Below are positions 1-6,887 of a DNA stretch of 7,940 nucleotides, piece after piece. Position 1 is the stretch's first letter; each line of letters opens with the position of its first letter. The notes beneath the pieces are model-generated. The model was not told the DNA's origin. It searched no databases and saw only the letters and a program-made list of their open reading frames with translations. Origin of the DNA: a bacterium (GTDB lineage Bacteria > Chloroflexota > Dormibacteria > UBA8260 > Bog-877); assembly GCA_021817185.1 (NCBI GenBank), contig JAKAVU010000132.1:1-7940 (forward strand). Direction: 5' to 3'. Made by a program: the position numbers and the translations under genes.

Positions 1-96
1 GAACCCCAGTCTAGATTTGGCAGACGTCGCTGAGTGCAAGTTCCTGCACCGGTCCGGCAATGGCCTGTAACACAAGGGCAACCGGCCTGTTGAGCG
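1..96. other. Upstream region of the T4SS operon, possible tail of a previous gene
   Basis: No complete gene is visible before the first operon gene. One plus-strand frame is open from base 2 to a TAA at 68-70 and could be the last 22 codons of an upstream gene (it ends in residues HRSGNGL). Its third-position GC is only moderately high, so it may be chance. The stretch also carries an imperfect direct repeat, listed separately. No convincing complete promoter or Shine-Dalgarno sequence is seen. A TAGATT hexamer at 12-17 resembles a -10 box, but any -35 partner would lie outside the window. Confidence 0.3.
56..90 (+). repeat. Imperfect direct repeat upstream of the operon
   Basis: GGCAATGGCCTGT (56-68) is followed by GGCAACCGGCCTGT (77-90). 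The two copies share GGCAA and GGCCTGT and differ only in the 1-2 bases between these blocks. The GGCCTGT blocks start 22 bases apart, about two helical turns, so both copies would face the same side of the DNA. It lies just before the first operon gene, which would suit an operator for a dimeric regulator or an accessory site of a transfer origin. Both roles are inference; in GC-rich DNA a repeat this short could also be chance. Confidence 0.35.
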
Positions 97-1812
97 GTGT
101 CGCGAGCCCCGCCACCAGCTCCTGGCGGTGGGCGGACCCATTCATTGATAGTGGGAAAGCAAGGCGCATCCGGGTGGCAGCCAGGAGCGGGAGGGTCCGG
201 GGCCCTGGTGGGCCTGGGCCTGGCCATCCTCGCCATCCGCTCGCTGGAGCAGCTCCGTGGGGAGGGCGCCGGCATGGGGGCCGGGATGGGCCCGACCATC
301 TGGCGAGCCTGGTCAGGGTACGCAGCGGTCGGGCTGGCGCTGGCGGTGGCTTGCCTGCTGGTGATGCTCGCCCGGCTGAAGTGGCGAAGCCCGCTGCGGC
401 CCGGACTGCTGGGCTCAGCCCGACGCGCCGGCCGACGGGACCTGCGCCCCTTCCGCGGTGGCCGTGGCTCGGCCCGGGTCCGCCTGGGAACCCACCGCCT
501 GGTGCCGGTGCGCCTGCCTGTGGAGGATCACCTGCTGGTCCTGGGGCCGACCGGGTCCGGGAAGTCGAGCGGGCTGGCCATCCCGGCGATCCTGGAGTGG
601 CAGGGGGCGGTGGTGGTCACCGACCCCAAGGGGGAGCTGGTGCGCGCCACCCTGGCCGCCCGGCGGCGGCTGGGGCGGACGGCGATCTTCGCGCCCCTGA
701 TGTCGCCCTCGGACAGCTGGAGCCCGGTCAGCTCGGTCCACAGCTCGGAAGACGCCCTGCGCACGGCGGGATTGCTGATGGGCCGGCCACCCGACAAGGA
801 GCCGTTCTGGCATGACCTTGCGCTTCAGCTGCTCCAGGGGCTGTTGATCGAGGGGGCGGTGACCGGGATGGACGTGGGCGACCTGTTGGGAATCCTGCAG
901 CTGGTTCCCGCCGAGGAGATCGCGGGAGAGCTCACCCACCCGGTCGCCCGGCGCCTGGTCCAGGGCGCCACCAGCGGTGGCGATCGCACCGCCATGGGGG
1001 TCGTGGCGACCCTGGTGGCCAAGCTCGCCCCCTACGCAACCGAGCTGGTGGCGGAGGCGACCTCGAGCAGCACCTTCGAGGTGGGCGACCTGGTCAAGGG
1101 CGAGCTCAAGTCCCTCTACTGCGTGGTGACGCCCCACGACGCCCCGCTTCTTCGGGGTCTGGTGAGCGCCCTGCTGGCGTCCTGCTGGCGCGCGATCTAC
1201 TCGGCGCCGCCCCCAGTCCCGGTCCTCTTCGTGCTCGACGAGTTTGCCCAGCTGACCCTGCTGCCTGAACTGCCGGCGCTGGTGCAGCTGGGCCGTTCCC
1301 AGGGGGTCCGGATGATGCTGATGGGGCAGGACCTCAGCTCGATCCGGGGAACCTACGGACCGGAGACAGCCTCGTTGCTGTGGGCGAACTGCCGGACCAA
1401 GCTGCTGCTGGCGGGGATCTCCGAGAACGACCTTCTGGAGAGCACCAGCCGGCTGGCGGGGATGGCCACCCTGCACCGGCGCGAGCCGGACCGCGCCGAC
1501 GAGCCGGTGAGCTCCCACCCGCTCATGGCGCCCGATGCGATCCGGCGCCTGCCGGAAGACCGAGCCCTGATCCTGCGCGGCAGCGGCCACCCGGCGGTGA
1601 TCAGGCAGCGGCGCTGGTATCGGGATCGGACCCTGCGCCAGCTGGTGGCCCTGCCGCTGGCGCCGGGCAGCGTCCCCACCCCCGCGGCCGGCCGGCCCCT
1701 TGAGGTCCGGGGTTGCCGCAACCTCCAGCCGGGCCCTAGGACTCCCAGGCTCGCTTGGGAGGACGAAGTTGGCGAACCTGTCAAGACTCCTCTGGAGGCC
1801 CCACCTTGCTGA
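97..1812 (+). CDS. VirD4/TraG-type T4SS coupling protein (ATPase)
   Basis: Inner-membrane ATPase of the VirD4/TraG/TraD family, which brings substrates (classically the relaxase-DNA complex) to a type IV secretion channel. The 571-residue product has two N-terminal membrane helices (about 34-49 and 72-93), then the family motif GSARRAGRRDL (106-116), a Walker A GPTGSGKSS (150-158), the VTDPKGEL motif (174-181), a helical domain, a Walker B VLFVLDEF (376-383), the conserved Gln in GQD (410-412) and NCRTKLLL near 430. Length and domain order fit the family, so it looks intact. The GTG at 97 is the furthest upstream start, but no clear ribosome binding site precedes it. Codons 97-150 have unusually low GC at third positions, so GTG 151 is a real alternative; both keep the two helices. 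It is the first gene of the operon and its end overlaps the pilin-like gene. Confidence 0.93.
   Translation: MSRAPPPAPGGGRTHSLIVGKQGASGWQPGAGGSGALVGLGLAILAIRSLEQLRGEGAGMGAGMGPTIWRAWSGYAAVGLALAVACLLVMLARLKWRSPLRPGLLGSARRAGRRDLRPFRGGRGSARVRLGTHRLVPVRLPVEDHLLVLGPTGSGKSSGLAIPAILEWQGAVVVTDPKGELVRATLAARRRLGRTAIFAPLMSPSDSWSPVSSVHSSEDALRTAGLLMGRPPDKEPFWHDLALQLLQGLLIEGAVTGMDVGDLLGILQLVPAEEIAGELTHPVARRLVQGATSGGDRTAMGVVATLVAKLAPYATELVAEATSSSTFEVGDLVKGELKSLYCVVTPHDAPLLRGLVSALLASCWRAIYSAPPPVPVLFVLDEFAQLTLLPELPALVQLGRSQGVRMMLMGQDLSSIRGTYGPETASLLWANCRTKLLLAGISENDLLESTSRLAGMATLHRREPDRADEPVSSHPLMAPDAIRRLPEDRALILRGSGHPAVIRQRRWYRDRTLRQLVALPLAPGSVPTPAAGRPLEVRGCRNLQPGPRTPRLAWEDEVGEPVKTPLEAPPC
1794..1798 (+). promoter_or_regulatory. 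Ribosome binding site that fixes the pilin-like gene start
   Basis: GGAGG sits 7 bases before TTG 1806, inside the end of the coupling-protein gene. The longer frame would start at TTG 1755, which has no such site and would add residues with no hydrophobic or conserved character. The site is 10 bases from an in-frame CTG at 1809, which overlaps the upstream stop codon. Confidence 0.6.
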
Positions 1813-2093
1813 TCCTGGCATCGTTCACCGCCGGCCTGGACAATCTCATCCACACCGTCACCACGCTGGCGCTGGGCGCGGTCGCGGTCCTCTGCCTCAG
1901 CTTCGCGGCGATTCGCTACATGACCTCTCTGGACAACAGTCAGCGGCGGGCGGCTGCGATCCAGGGCTTGGTGACCGTCCTGTTGGGAGTGCTGCTGCTG
2001 GTCAATGAGGGCGCCATCCTCAGCTTCGTGGAGGGGCTCTCCGGGAGCAACACCGCCTGCACCACCAGCAGCTGTTCCGCCAGCTCCCCCTGA
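1806..2093 (+). CDS. Small two-helix VirB2/T4SS pilin-like membrane protein
   Basis: A 95-residue protein with two hydrophobic helices (about 17-37 and 52-75) joined by a short polar turn RYMTSLDNSQRR (37-48), and a Ser/Thr-rich tail with Cys85 and Cys90. This layout (helix, aromatic-T-S-x-x-N turn with a basic cluster, helix) resembles the VirB2/TrbC-like 'T4SS pilin' proteins of monoderms and candidate phyla. Such proteins are pilus or channel subunits, and some act only as small membrane partners. TTG 1806 is chosen because GGAGG precedes it by 7 bases. The start overlaps the stop of the coupling-protein gene by 7 bases. There is no obvious long cleavable signal peptide, unlike classical VirB2, so the pilin role is inferred from shape and position. 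It could be another small T4SS membrane protein. Confidence 0.65.
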   Translation: MLILASFTAGLDNLIHTVTTLALGAVAVLCLSFAAIRYMTSLDNSQRRAAAIQGLVTVLLGVLLLVNEGAILSFVEGLSGSNTACTTSSCSASSP

Positions 2094-4273
2094 CCGCTCG
2101 GGCGCGGCTCGTCCTCGTCGTCAGCGCCTCTTTGATACCGCTGGTTCTGCTGGGCGTGGCGGGCTTGAGTCGAAGCGCGGGAGGAGTCGACCTGGAGCTC
2201 GCGGCAGCGAGGTCGACCCCGTCACCCACCCCCCCGGCCCCCACGACCAGCGTCGCCGGCACCAGCACCACCAGTCAGCAGTGCCCCGGCATCACCGATC
2301 CCTTCTGCTACGTGATGGACGCCTTCGTGTCCGGGCCGGTGGCGATCATGGGCAGCCTGGACGGCAGCCCCGACCCCTCCCACATCGACCCCGCCAACGG
2401 CACAGTGACCGCCGGTCCCTGGAGTCTGATCACGACCCTGGTCGGATCGAACCCGGCCGTCGACAACTACGATGGCTCGCTCGGCGAGCCCGCCCACGAG
2501 TGCGGCCCCGGCGGCTGCATCCCCTGGGTGCAGCGCCTGAATTCGATCCTGACCCCCTTGGCACTGGCCCTGATCGTCCTCGCCTTCGCCCTGCAGGTCT
2601 CGTTCTTCATGGCGGGCCAGGAGCTGAACCTCAGGGCCGGGATAGTCCCATGCCTGATCGCCGCCGCGGTGATCGGCGCGGGCCTCCCGCTGCACCTGGC
2701 GGGCCGGGCCATCGACGCCGGGACCTGGCTCTCCCAGGGGCTCTTGGGGGCGACGTTCTCGGGGATGGGCGCGCACCCCTCCCAGCCGCTGGACATGATG
2801 ACCATCCTCGACATGACGGCCTACTGCCCCGAGGACAGCCCCATCACCCACCCTGGAATTCACATCTCCGCGCCGGGGAACGCCCCGCGCCAGCAGGTCC
2901 TCGTCAAGCCGTGGATGGACCCCCACTTCACCCAGTCGCACTGCATCGCCGCCGACAGCCCCGACTTCACCAAGGAGGTTCTGGACCGCTCCCAGAACTT
3001 CTTCGGGCCCCCCCTCCACGATGCCAACTGTGATCGGGGAGACGCCAGTCCCAGCCAGCCCCTCTGCACGAACACCGACAACCAGGTCAACGACAACCAG
3101 AACCAGTCCTGCCTGGAAGGTGGCGGCAACCCGGAGCTGGGATCCCAGCAGCTGAACCTGCTGCCGCTGCCGGGGGAGCCGATCGCGGGCAACGGCCAGA
3201 GTCCCTCCGACTGCAGGTACGCCGACATCTACTGGGGGACCGTCCCCACCTTCACGGACGTCTGGGCCGGGGTCGGCCCCCACGGGCGCAATGGCTATGA
3301 CGTGCCCGACGGGATCCAGGGCATGCTCGCCTACACGGTGCTCACCCTGCTCGGGCTGTGGCTGGCGATGACCTACCTGGCCCGCTATCTGGTGCTGGCG
3401 ATCCTCGCGGGCTGCTCCAGCCTGGCGTTCGTGATGCTGGCCCTGCCGGGCGGACGCGGGCTGTTCAACCGCTACTGGCGCACCTTGGCCGAGCTCTCCG
3501 CGGTGGTGGTGATCCAGACCCTGATCTTCATCGTCTTCGTCGCGGTCATCTCGACCGTCTCCGGGCTGGCCCCGGTCGGCTCGGCCACCTCGTGCCCCTT
3601 CATCTCCGCAGGGTCGACCGCGGGCTGCGCCGCGACCTCCCACGGCCTGCTCGCGGCGGTCGGCAGCGGCAACCCCGGCAACCAGTTCGCCAAGTGCCTG
3701 CTGGCGATCGTGACGGTGTGGCTGATGCTGGAGGTGCCCAAGCGGATCAGCCACGGGGAGATGTCCACCTACCGCAGTTTGCGGGGGCTGGCCTCGGCTT
3801 CCTCCGGCGTGCTGCTGGGAGGTGCCCTCATGGCCCGCACCCAGGCCGGGCCGCGCGTCGCTCGCTTCGGGGCCAACGTGGGGACCTCGCTCCGTGAGGT
3901 CACCGGGCTGCCAGGGCCGATCGACCATGCCCAGGCCACCCGCCTGGAACAGGGAGAACTGGCGGGGCAAGCGCGCTGGCCCCAGGTTGACGGCTACGAG
4001 TCCCGTGAGCACTTCATCGGCAGACAGCTGGTGAGTCGTCCGGAAGCCGGGCCGGAGCTGACCAGGGTCCTGAAGGTCGAACCCAGCGAGTTGGCATCCC
4101 TGAGGGCCGATCTGCGCTCCGCAGCGGGCCAGGAGCGGCTGAGACAGCTGGGCAGCAACTATGCGCTGGCCCAGGGCCGCCTGGTTCACGACCTCGATGC
4201 CAGCTATCTCAACGCACTGAGACGCGGTCGGCTGGCGCCTCTGCGCCCGGACCGGGCGGACACCAGTAGTTGA
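2090..4273 (+). CDS. VirB6/TrbL-like polytopic T4SS membrane protein with large Cys-rich outer domain
   Basis: Likely the VirB6/TrbL-type inner-membrane channel component. Numbered from CTG 2090 (727 residues): a basic n-region (TARAR) and signal/anchor helix, a Pro/Ser/Thr-rich linker, an outer segment with Cys 65, 73, 138 and 143, helices at about 154-174 and 184-204, a large outer loop (205-407) with six Cys, a hydrophobic block at 412-452, helices at about 469-490 and 533-549, and a charged Cys-free tail (550-727). The large loop after the second helix matches VirB6 architecture; primary sequence similarity was not tested. The furthest canonical start is TTG 2132 (713 residues), but it lacks a basic n-region and a Shine-Dalgarno sequence. 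CTG 2090 overlaps the preceding stop as CTGA, in line with the other junctions, so I prefer it with moderate confidence. The protein is longer than typical VirB6 (about 300 residues), mainly because of the loop and tail. Confidence 0.75.
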   Translation: MTARARLVLVVSASLIPLVLLGVAGLSRSAGGVDLELAAARSTPSPTPPAPTTSVAGTSTTSQQCPGITDPFCYVMDAFVSGPVAIMGSLDGSPDPSHIDPANGTVTAGPWSLITTLVGSNPAVDNYDGSLGEPAHECGPGGCIPWVQRLNSILTPLALALIVLAFALQVSFFMAGQELNLRAGIVPCLIAAAVIGAGLPLHLAGRAIDAGTWLSQGLLGATFSGMGAHPSQPLDMMTILDMTAYCPEDSPITHPGIHISAPGNAPRQQVLVKPWMDPHFTQSHCIAADSPDFTKEVLDRSQNFFGPPLHDANCDRGDASPSQPLCTNTDNQVNDNQNQSCLEGGGNPELGSQQLNLLPLPGEPIAGNGQSPSDCRYADIYWGTVPTFTDVWAGVGPHGRNGYDVPDGIQGMLAYTVLTLLGLWLAMTYLARYLVLAILAGCSSLAFVMLALPGGRGLFNRYWRTLAELSAVVVIQTLIFIVFVAVISTVSGLAPVGSATSCPFISAGSTAGCAATSHGLLAAVGSGNPGNQFAKCLLAIVTVWLMLEVPKRISHGEMSTYRSLRGLASASSGVLLGGALMARTQAGPRVARFGANVGTSLREVTGLPGPIDHAQATRLEQGELAGQARWPQVDGYESREHFIGRQLVSRPEAGPELTRVLKVEPSELASLRADLRSAAGQERLRQLGSNYALAQGRLVHDLDASYLNALRRGRLAPLRPDRADTSS

Positions 4274-4635
4274 CCATGGCGCCCACAGAGGTTCCGATGC
4301 CCATCTCAGCGATGCCGACGCGCTGGGGGCTGTTCACCGGACATCAGCTCGGCTGGATGGGGGCGGGCGCCCTGCCCGTCTATGTGCTGCTGCGAGCCCA
4401 CCTGGCGGCGGCCGAGGCTCTCTTGGCAGGCTCCCCGTGGCTGCTGGTGGCCAGTGCCCTGGCATTTGGCCGGTGCCAGGGACGAGCGCTCGATGCCTTC
4501 TTGGGAGACTGGGCCCGCTTCCAGATCCAACCCAAGGTGCTGCTCCATCCGGAACTCTTCCGGGTGCCCGACTCACCGCGGTTCACGCCGGTCGACGCCC
4601 GGCACCGCTCCGCGCTGCCGTGGACCCGGCCGTGA
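4270..4635 (+). CDS. PrgI-family/VirB3-like small T4SS membrane protein
   Basis: A 121-residue protein placed directly before VirB4, where PrgI or VirB3 proteins normally sit in monoderm transfer systems. RWGLFTGHQLGWMGAGALP (about 18-36) matches the PrgI-like pattern of a 'G-L-T-x-x-Q' segment leading into the first membrane helix. It is followed by two hydrophobic segments (about 27-44 and 54-67) and a C-terminal part with RFQIQPKVL, similar to the region after the second helix in the family. The protein probably tethers the VirB4 ATPase to the membrane. TTG 4270 overlaps the upstream TGA by 4 bases. ATG 4276 (119 residues) and ATG 4297, which has AGAGG 5 bases upstream, are alternatives that keep the conserved part. 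Assignment rests on topology, motif and position, and similarity is weak enough that a search is needed. Confidence 0.7.
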   Translation: MTMAPTEVPMPISAMPTRWGLFTGHQLGWMGAGALPVYVLLRAHLAAAEALLAGSPWLLVASALAFGRCQGRALDAFLGDWARFQIQPKVLLHPELFRVPDSPRFTPVDARHRSALPWTRP

Positions 4636-6887
4636 GGCTCGCAGCGCTCCCCGGTGGTCGGCACACGACCAGCGTCGTCGACGTCGCCTGTGTGGAGGGC
4701 AACACCGCAACCTTGGTCTCGGGCGCCCTCCGCGCCGCGCTGGAGATCGACCCCATCAACTTCCTGCTTCAGGACGACGAAGGTCGCGAGGGGCTCTGGC
4801 ACCGATACCGTCAGCTGCTCACCTCCCTCGGGGCGCCAATCTCGATCTACATGTGGTCCAGACCCCTGGCCGGGGGCATTGGAGCGCCCCGGGCAGGTGG
4901 CGGCGCGGAGCCGCCCCCCGCCGAGTGCGACCGCCGCTTCGCCGACCACTTGGTGGCTCGCCACCAGGTGCAACTCCAGCGCCACCTGGTGGTCGTCTGG
5001 CCCGGGCCGGTTCCTCGCGCGCTCCACCCGTGGCATCGCCAACCCACGGCCTCCCGGGAGCAAACGGACCTGGACCGAAGGTGCGACGCCCTCCTGGCCG
5101 GGTTGGAGCGAATCGGGCTGCGCGGGCGACGGCTCGACCAGGGCAGCTGGTTCGCGCTCCTCCAGGAGTGCTGTGGTGGCCGCAGCGGCCGCTGGCCGGC
5201 AGACTTCCGGAGCTGGCTGGCTCCGTCCCGGGTCACCGTGGAACCAGATCGACTGGTGGTCGACCGCCGGATCTGCCGCAGCCTGCACGTGTCAGGGTTT
5301 CCCCGCCGCGTGCGCATGGGGTGGCTGGCGGCCCTGCTGGTCAGCCCGCCATGCGGCCTGCGATTGGCCGAGCACATCTATCCGATGCCCAAGCTGGCGA
5401 CCCTCAGCCATCTCCGTCGGCGGATCCGGAGCTTCGAGACCAGCCTCCAGGTGGACCACCTGCGCGGTCGGCGCCCCGACCAGGGCACGCGCTCAGCCCT
5501 CGGCGATGCGCTCGAACTCGAGGAGCGGGTGCTGCTGGAGGAGGAACGCCTCTTCGGGCTCGGGCTCACGCTGACCCTGGAAGCCCAGTCGGAGGAGGAG
5601 CTGGAGTCGGGGTGGAGCTGGGTCTCATCCGCCCTGGCCGAGATCGGCTGCACCACCACGCCCACCACCCATCGGCAGGTCGACGGCTGGCGCACCACCG
5701 TCCCGCTCGGCGCTGATCCGATGGAGTGGCGGAGGGATATGACCGCGGGCGCCCTGGCGACCGCCATCCCCTTCGTCCGAGCCGGGCTGACCGGCTCGGA
5801 CGGGGCCCTGCTGGGGCCAAGCCTGATCTCCAGAGAGCTGGTGTTTGTGGACCCGTTCTCGCGCCAGAATCCGAACTTCAACGTTGTGGTCCTGGGAACC
5901 TCTGGCGCCGGCAAGTCGTTCACTGCCAAGCTGCTCTCAGCCCGCCTATGCCTGCGGGGGGTGAGGCTCCGGTGCGTCGACCCGGCCGGCGAGTATCGGG
6001 AGCTGGCAGGGCTGTTGGGGGGTGAGTTCACGGAGCTGGGCCGGACCGCCGGGGGCGGCCTGAACCCGCTGGGCCCGGCCCTGCACACGACCGACGAGAG
6101 GGCGGCGGAGCTGCGCGCATTCCAGGTCCTCCCGATCCTGGAGCGGCTGGCGTCCGCCGACGGCGACGCGCTCGACGACTCCAGCCTCGAGCAGATGGAA
6201 GGGGCGCTGCTGGCGGTCCTCCGTGACGCTCACGGGGAAGCCTGCCTCCAGCACCTGGTCGACGCGCTCGCGGCCGCCGGCGCCAACACGCTCTCCACCC
6301 GGTTGCGGCGGCTGACCACCGGGGTGGAGCAGGGCCTCTTCGACGGCCGGGCAGAGTTCGCCGGGACCCACTTCTCCGCGATCTCGCTCCGCGAGCTCCG
6401 CCATGACCGCGACCGCCTGCTGACAGCGCTGGTCCAACTGGCTCTGGTCTACCTCGAGTCGGAGCTGGAGCAGCGGGCCGGCATCGCCCATCTGCTGGTT
6501 GTGGACGAGGCCGAGGTGCTGCTGGGTTCGGAGCGATCCGCCAAGTCGCTGGAGCGGCTGACGCGACGGCTGCGCAAATTCGGGGCCGGCCTGGTGGTGG
6601 TCTCCCAGGTGGTCGAGGACTTCCTCGAGTCACCAGTGGGGAATGTGGTGATCCGCAACTGCCACACCAAGCTGCTGCTGCGCCAGGAGCCGGTGGCGAT
6701 CCCCGCGGTGCGGAAGGCATTTGGGCTCTCCGCGCGGGAGGCCGAGATGCTGGGTTCGTGCGAGCCGGGATGTGGCCTGGTCCTGGTTGGCGGCGAGCAC
6801 GCGGCCTTCCGGGGCGCCGCCCCCACGGAATGGCTGCCGGCTCTGACCACGAATGCGCTGGCCGGGGACCAGGGAGCGGCCACATGA
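4632..6887 (+). CDS. VirB4-type T4SS ATPase
   Basis: The cytoplasmic ATPase that powers T4SS assembly and transport (VirB4/TrbE/TraC family). From GTG 4632 it is 751 residues, normal for the family. The N-terminal 400 residues are divergent but include the typical LTLTLEAQSEEEL stretch shortly before the ATPase domain. The ATPase domain shows Walker A GTSGAGKS (422-429), VDPAGEYREL (449-458), GLNPLGP near 476-482, Walker B LLVVDEAEVLL (621-631, acidic pair D625/E626), the SQVVEDFL motif (658-665) and NCHTKLLLRQ (676-685). The frame is open upstream to 4437, but that part lies entirely within the PrgI-like gene. GTG 4632 forms a GTGA overlap with its stop, giving translational coupling; no Shine-Dalgarno sequence is evident. 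All catalytic residues appear intact. Confidence 0.92.
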   Translation: MRLAALPGGRHTTSVVDVACVEGNTATLVSGALRAALEIDPINFLLQDDEGREGLWHRYRQLLTSLGAPISIYMWSRPLAGGIGAPRAGGGAEPPPAECDRRFADHLVARHQVQLQRHLVVVWPGPVPRALHPWHRQPTASREQTDLDRRCDALLAGLERIGLRGRRLDQGSWFALLQECCGGRSGRWPADFRSWLAPSRVTVEPDRLVVDRRICRSLHVSGFPRRVRMGWLAALLVSPPCGLRLAEHIYPMPKLATLSHLRRRIRSFETSLQVDHLRGRRPDQGTRSALGDALELEERVLLEEERLFGLGLTLTLEAQSEEELESGWSWVSSALAEIGCTTTPTTHRQVDGWRTTVPLGADPMEWRRDMTAGALATAIPFVRAGLTGSDGALLGPSLISRELVFVDPFSRQNPNFNVVVLGTSGAGKSFTAKLLSARLCLRGVRLRCVDPAGEYRELAGLLGGEFTELGRTAGGGLNPLGPALHTTDERAAELRAFQVLPILERLASADGDALDDSSLEQMEGALLAVLRDAHGEACLQHLVDALAAAGANTLSTRLRRLTTGVEQGLFDGRAEFAGTHFSAISLRELRHDRDRLLTALVQLALVYLESELEQRAGIAHLLVVDEAEVLLGSERSAKSLERLTRRLRKFGAGLVVVSQVVEDFLESPVGNVVIRNCHTKLLLRQEPVAIPAVRKAFGLSAREAEMLGSCEPGCGLVLVGGEHAAFRGAAPTEWLPALTTNALAGDQGAAT
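6871..6876 (+). promoter_or_regulatory. Ribosome binding site of the CHAP hydrolase gene
   Basis: AGGGAG lies 7 bases before ATG 6884, inside the end of the VirB4 gene. It favours this ATG over the upstream in-frame start at 6758, which would overlap VirB4 by 130 bases and put a long basic stretch before the signal/anchor helix. Confidence 0.6.

Noticed and set aside
415..1821. Long open frame on the minus strand opposite the coupling-protein gene
   Set aside because: It mirrors the GC-rich codons of the real gene, its product is low-complexity (Gln, Arg, Gly, His) and shows no domain.
2005..3033. 342-codon plus-strand frame overlapping the pilin-like and VirB6-like genes
   Set aside because: The product is Arg/Pro/Gly/His-rich without hydrophobic or conserved segments; the alternative frame makes a coherent membrane protein.
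2222..4189. 655-codon open frame on the minus strand opposite the VirB6-like gene
   Set aside because: The plus-strand product has clear membrane helices and family layout; the antisense product is Gly/Gln/Arg/His-rich with no motif, typical of shadow frames in high-GC DNA.
4382..5716. 444-codon plus-strand frame across the PrgI-like and VirB4 genes
   Set aside because: Low-complexity Arg/Pro/Ala/Gly composition; it is out of frame with the clear VirB4 ATPase.
6758..6883. Upstream extension of the CHAP protein from 6758
   Set aside because: It lies within the VirB4 gene; ATG 6884 has a ribosome binding site and a stop-overlap, and begins a proper basic-hydrophobic N-terminus.
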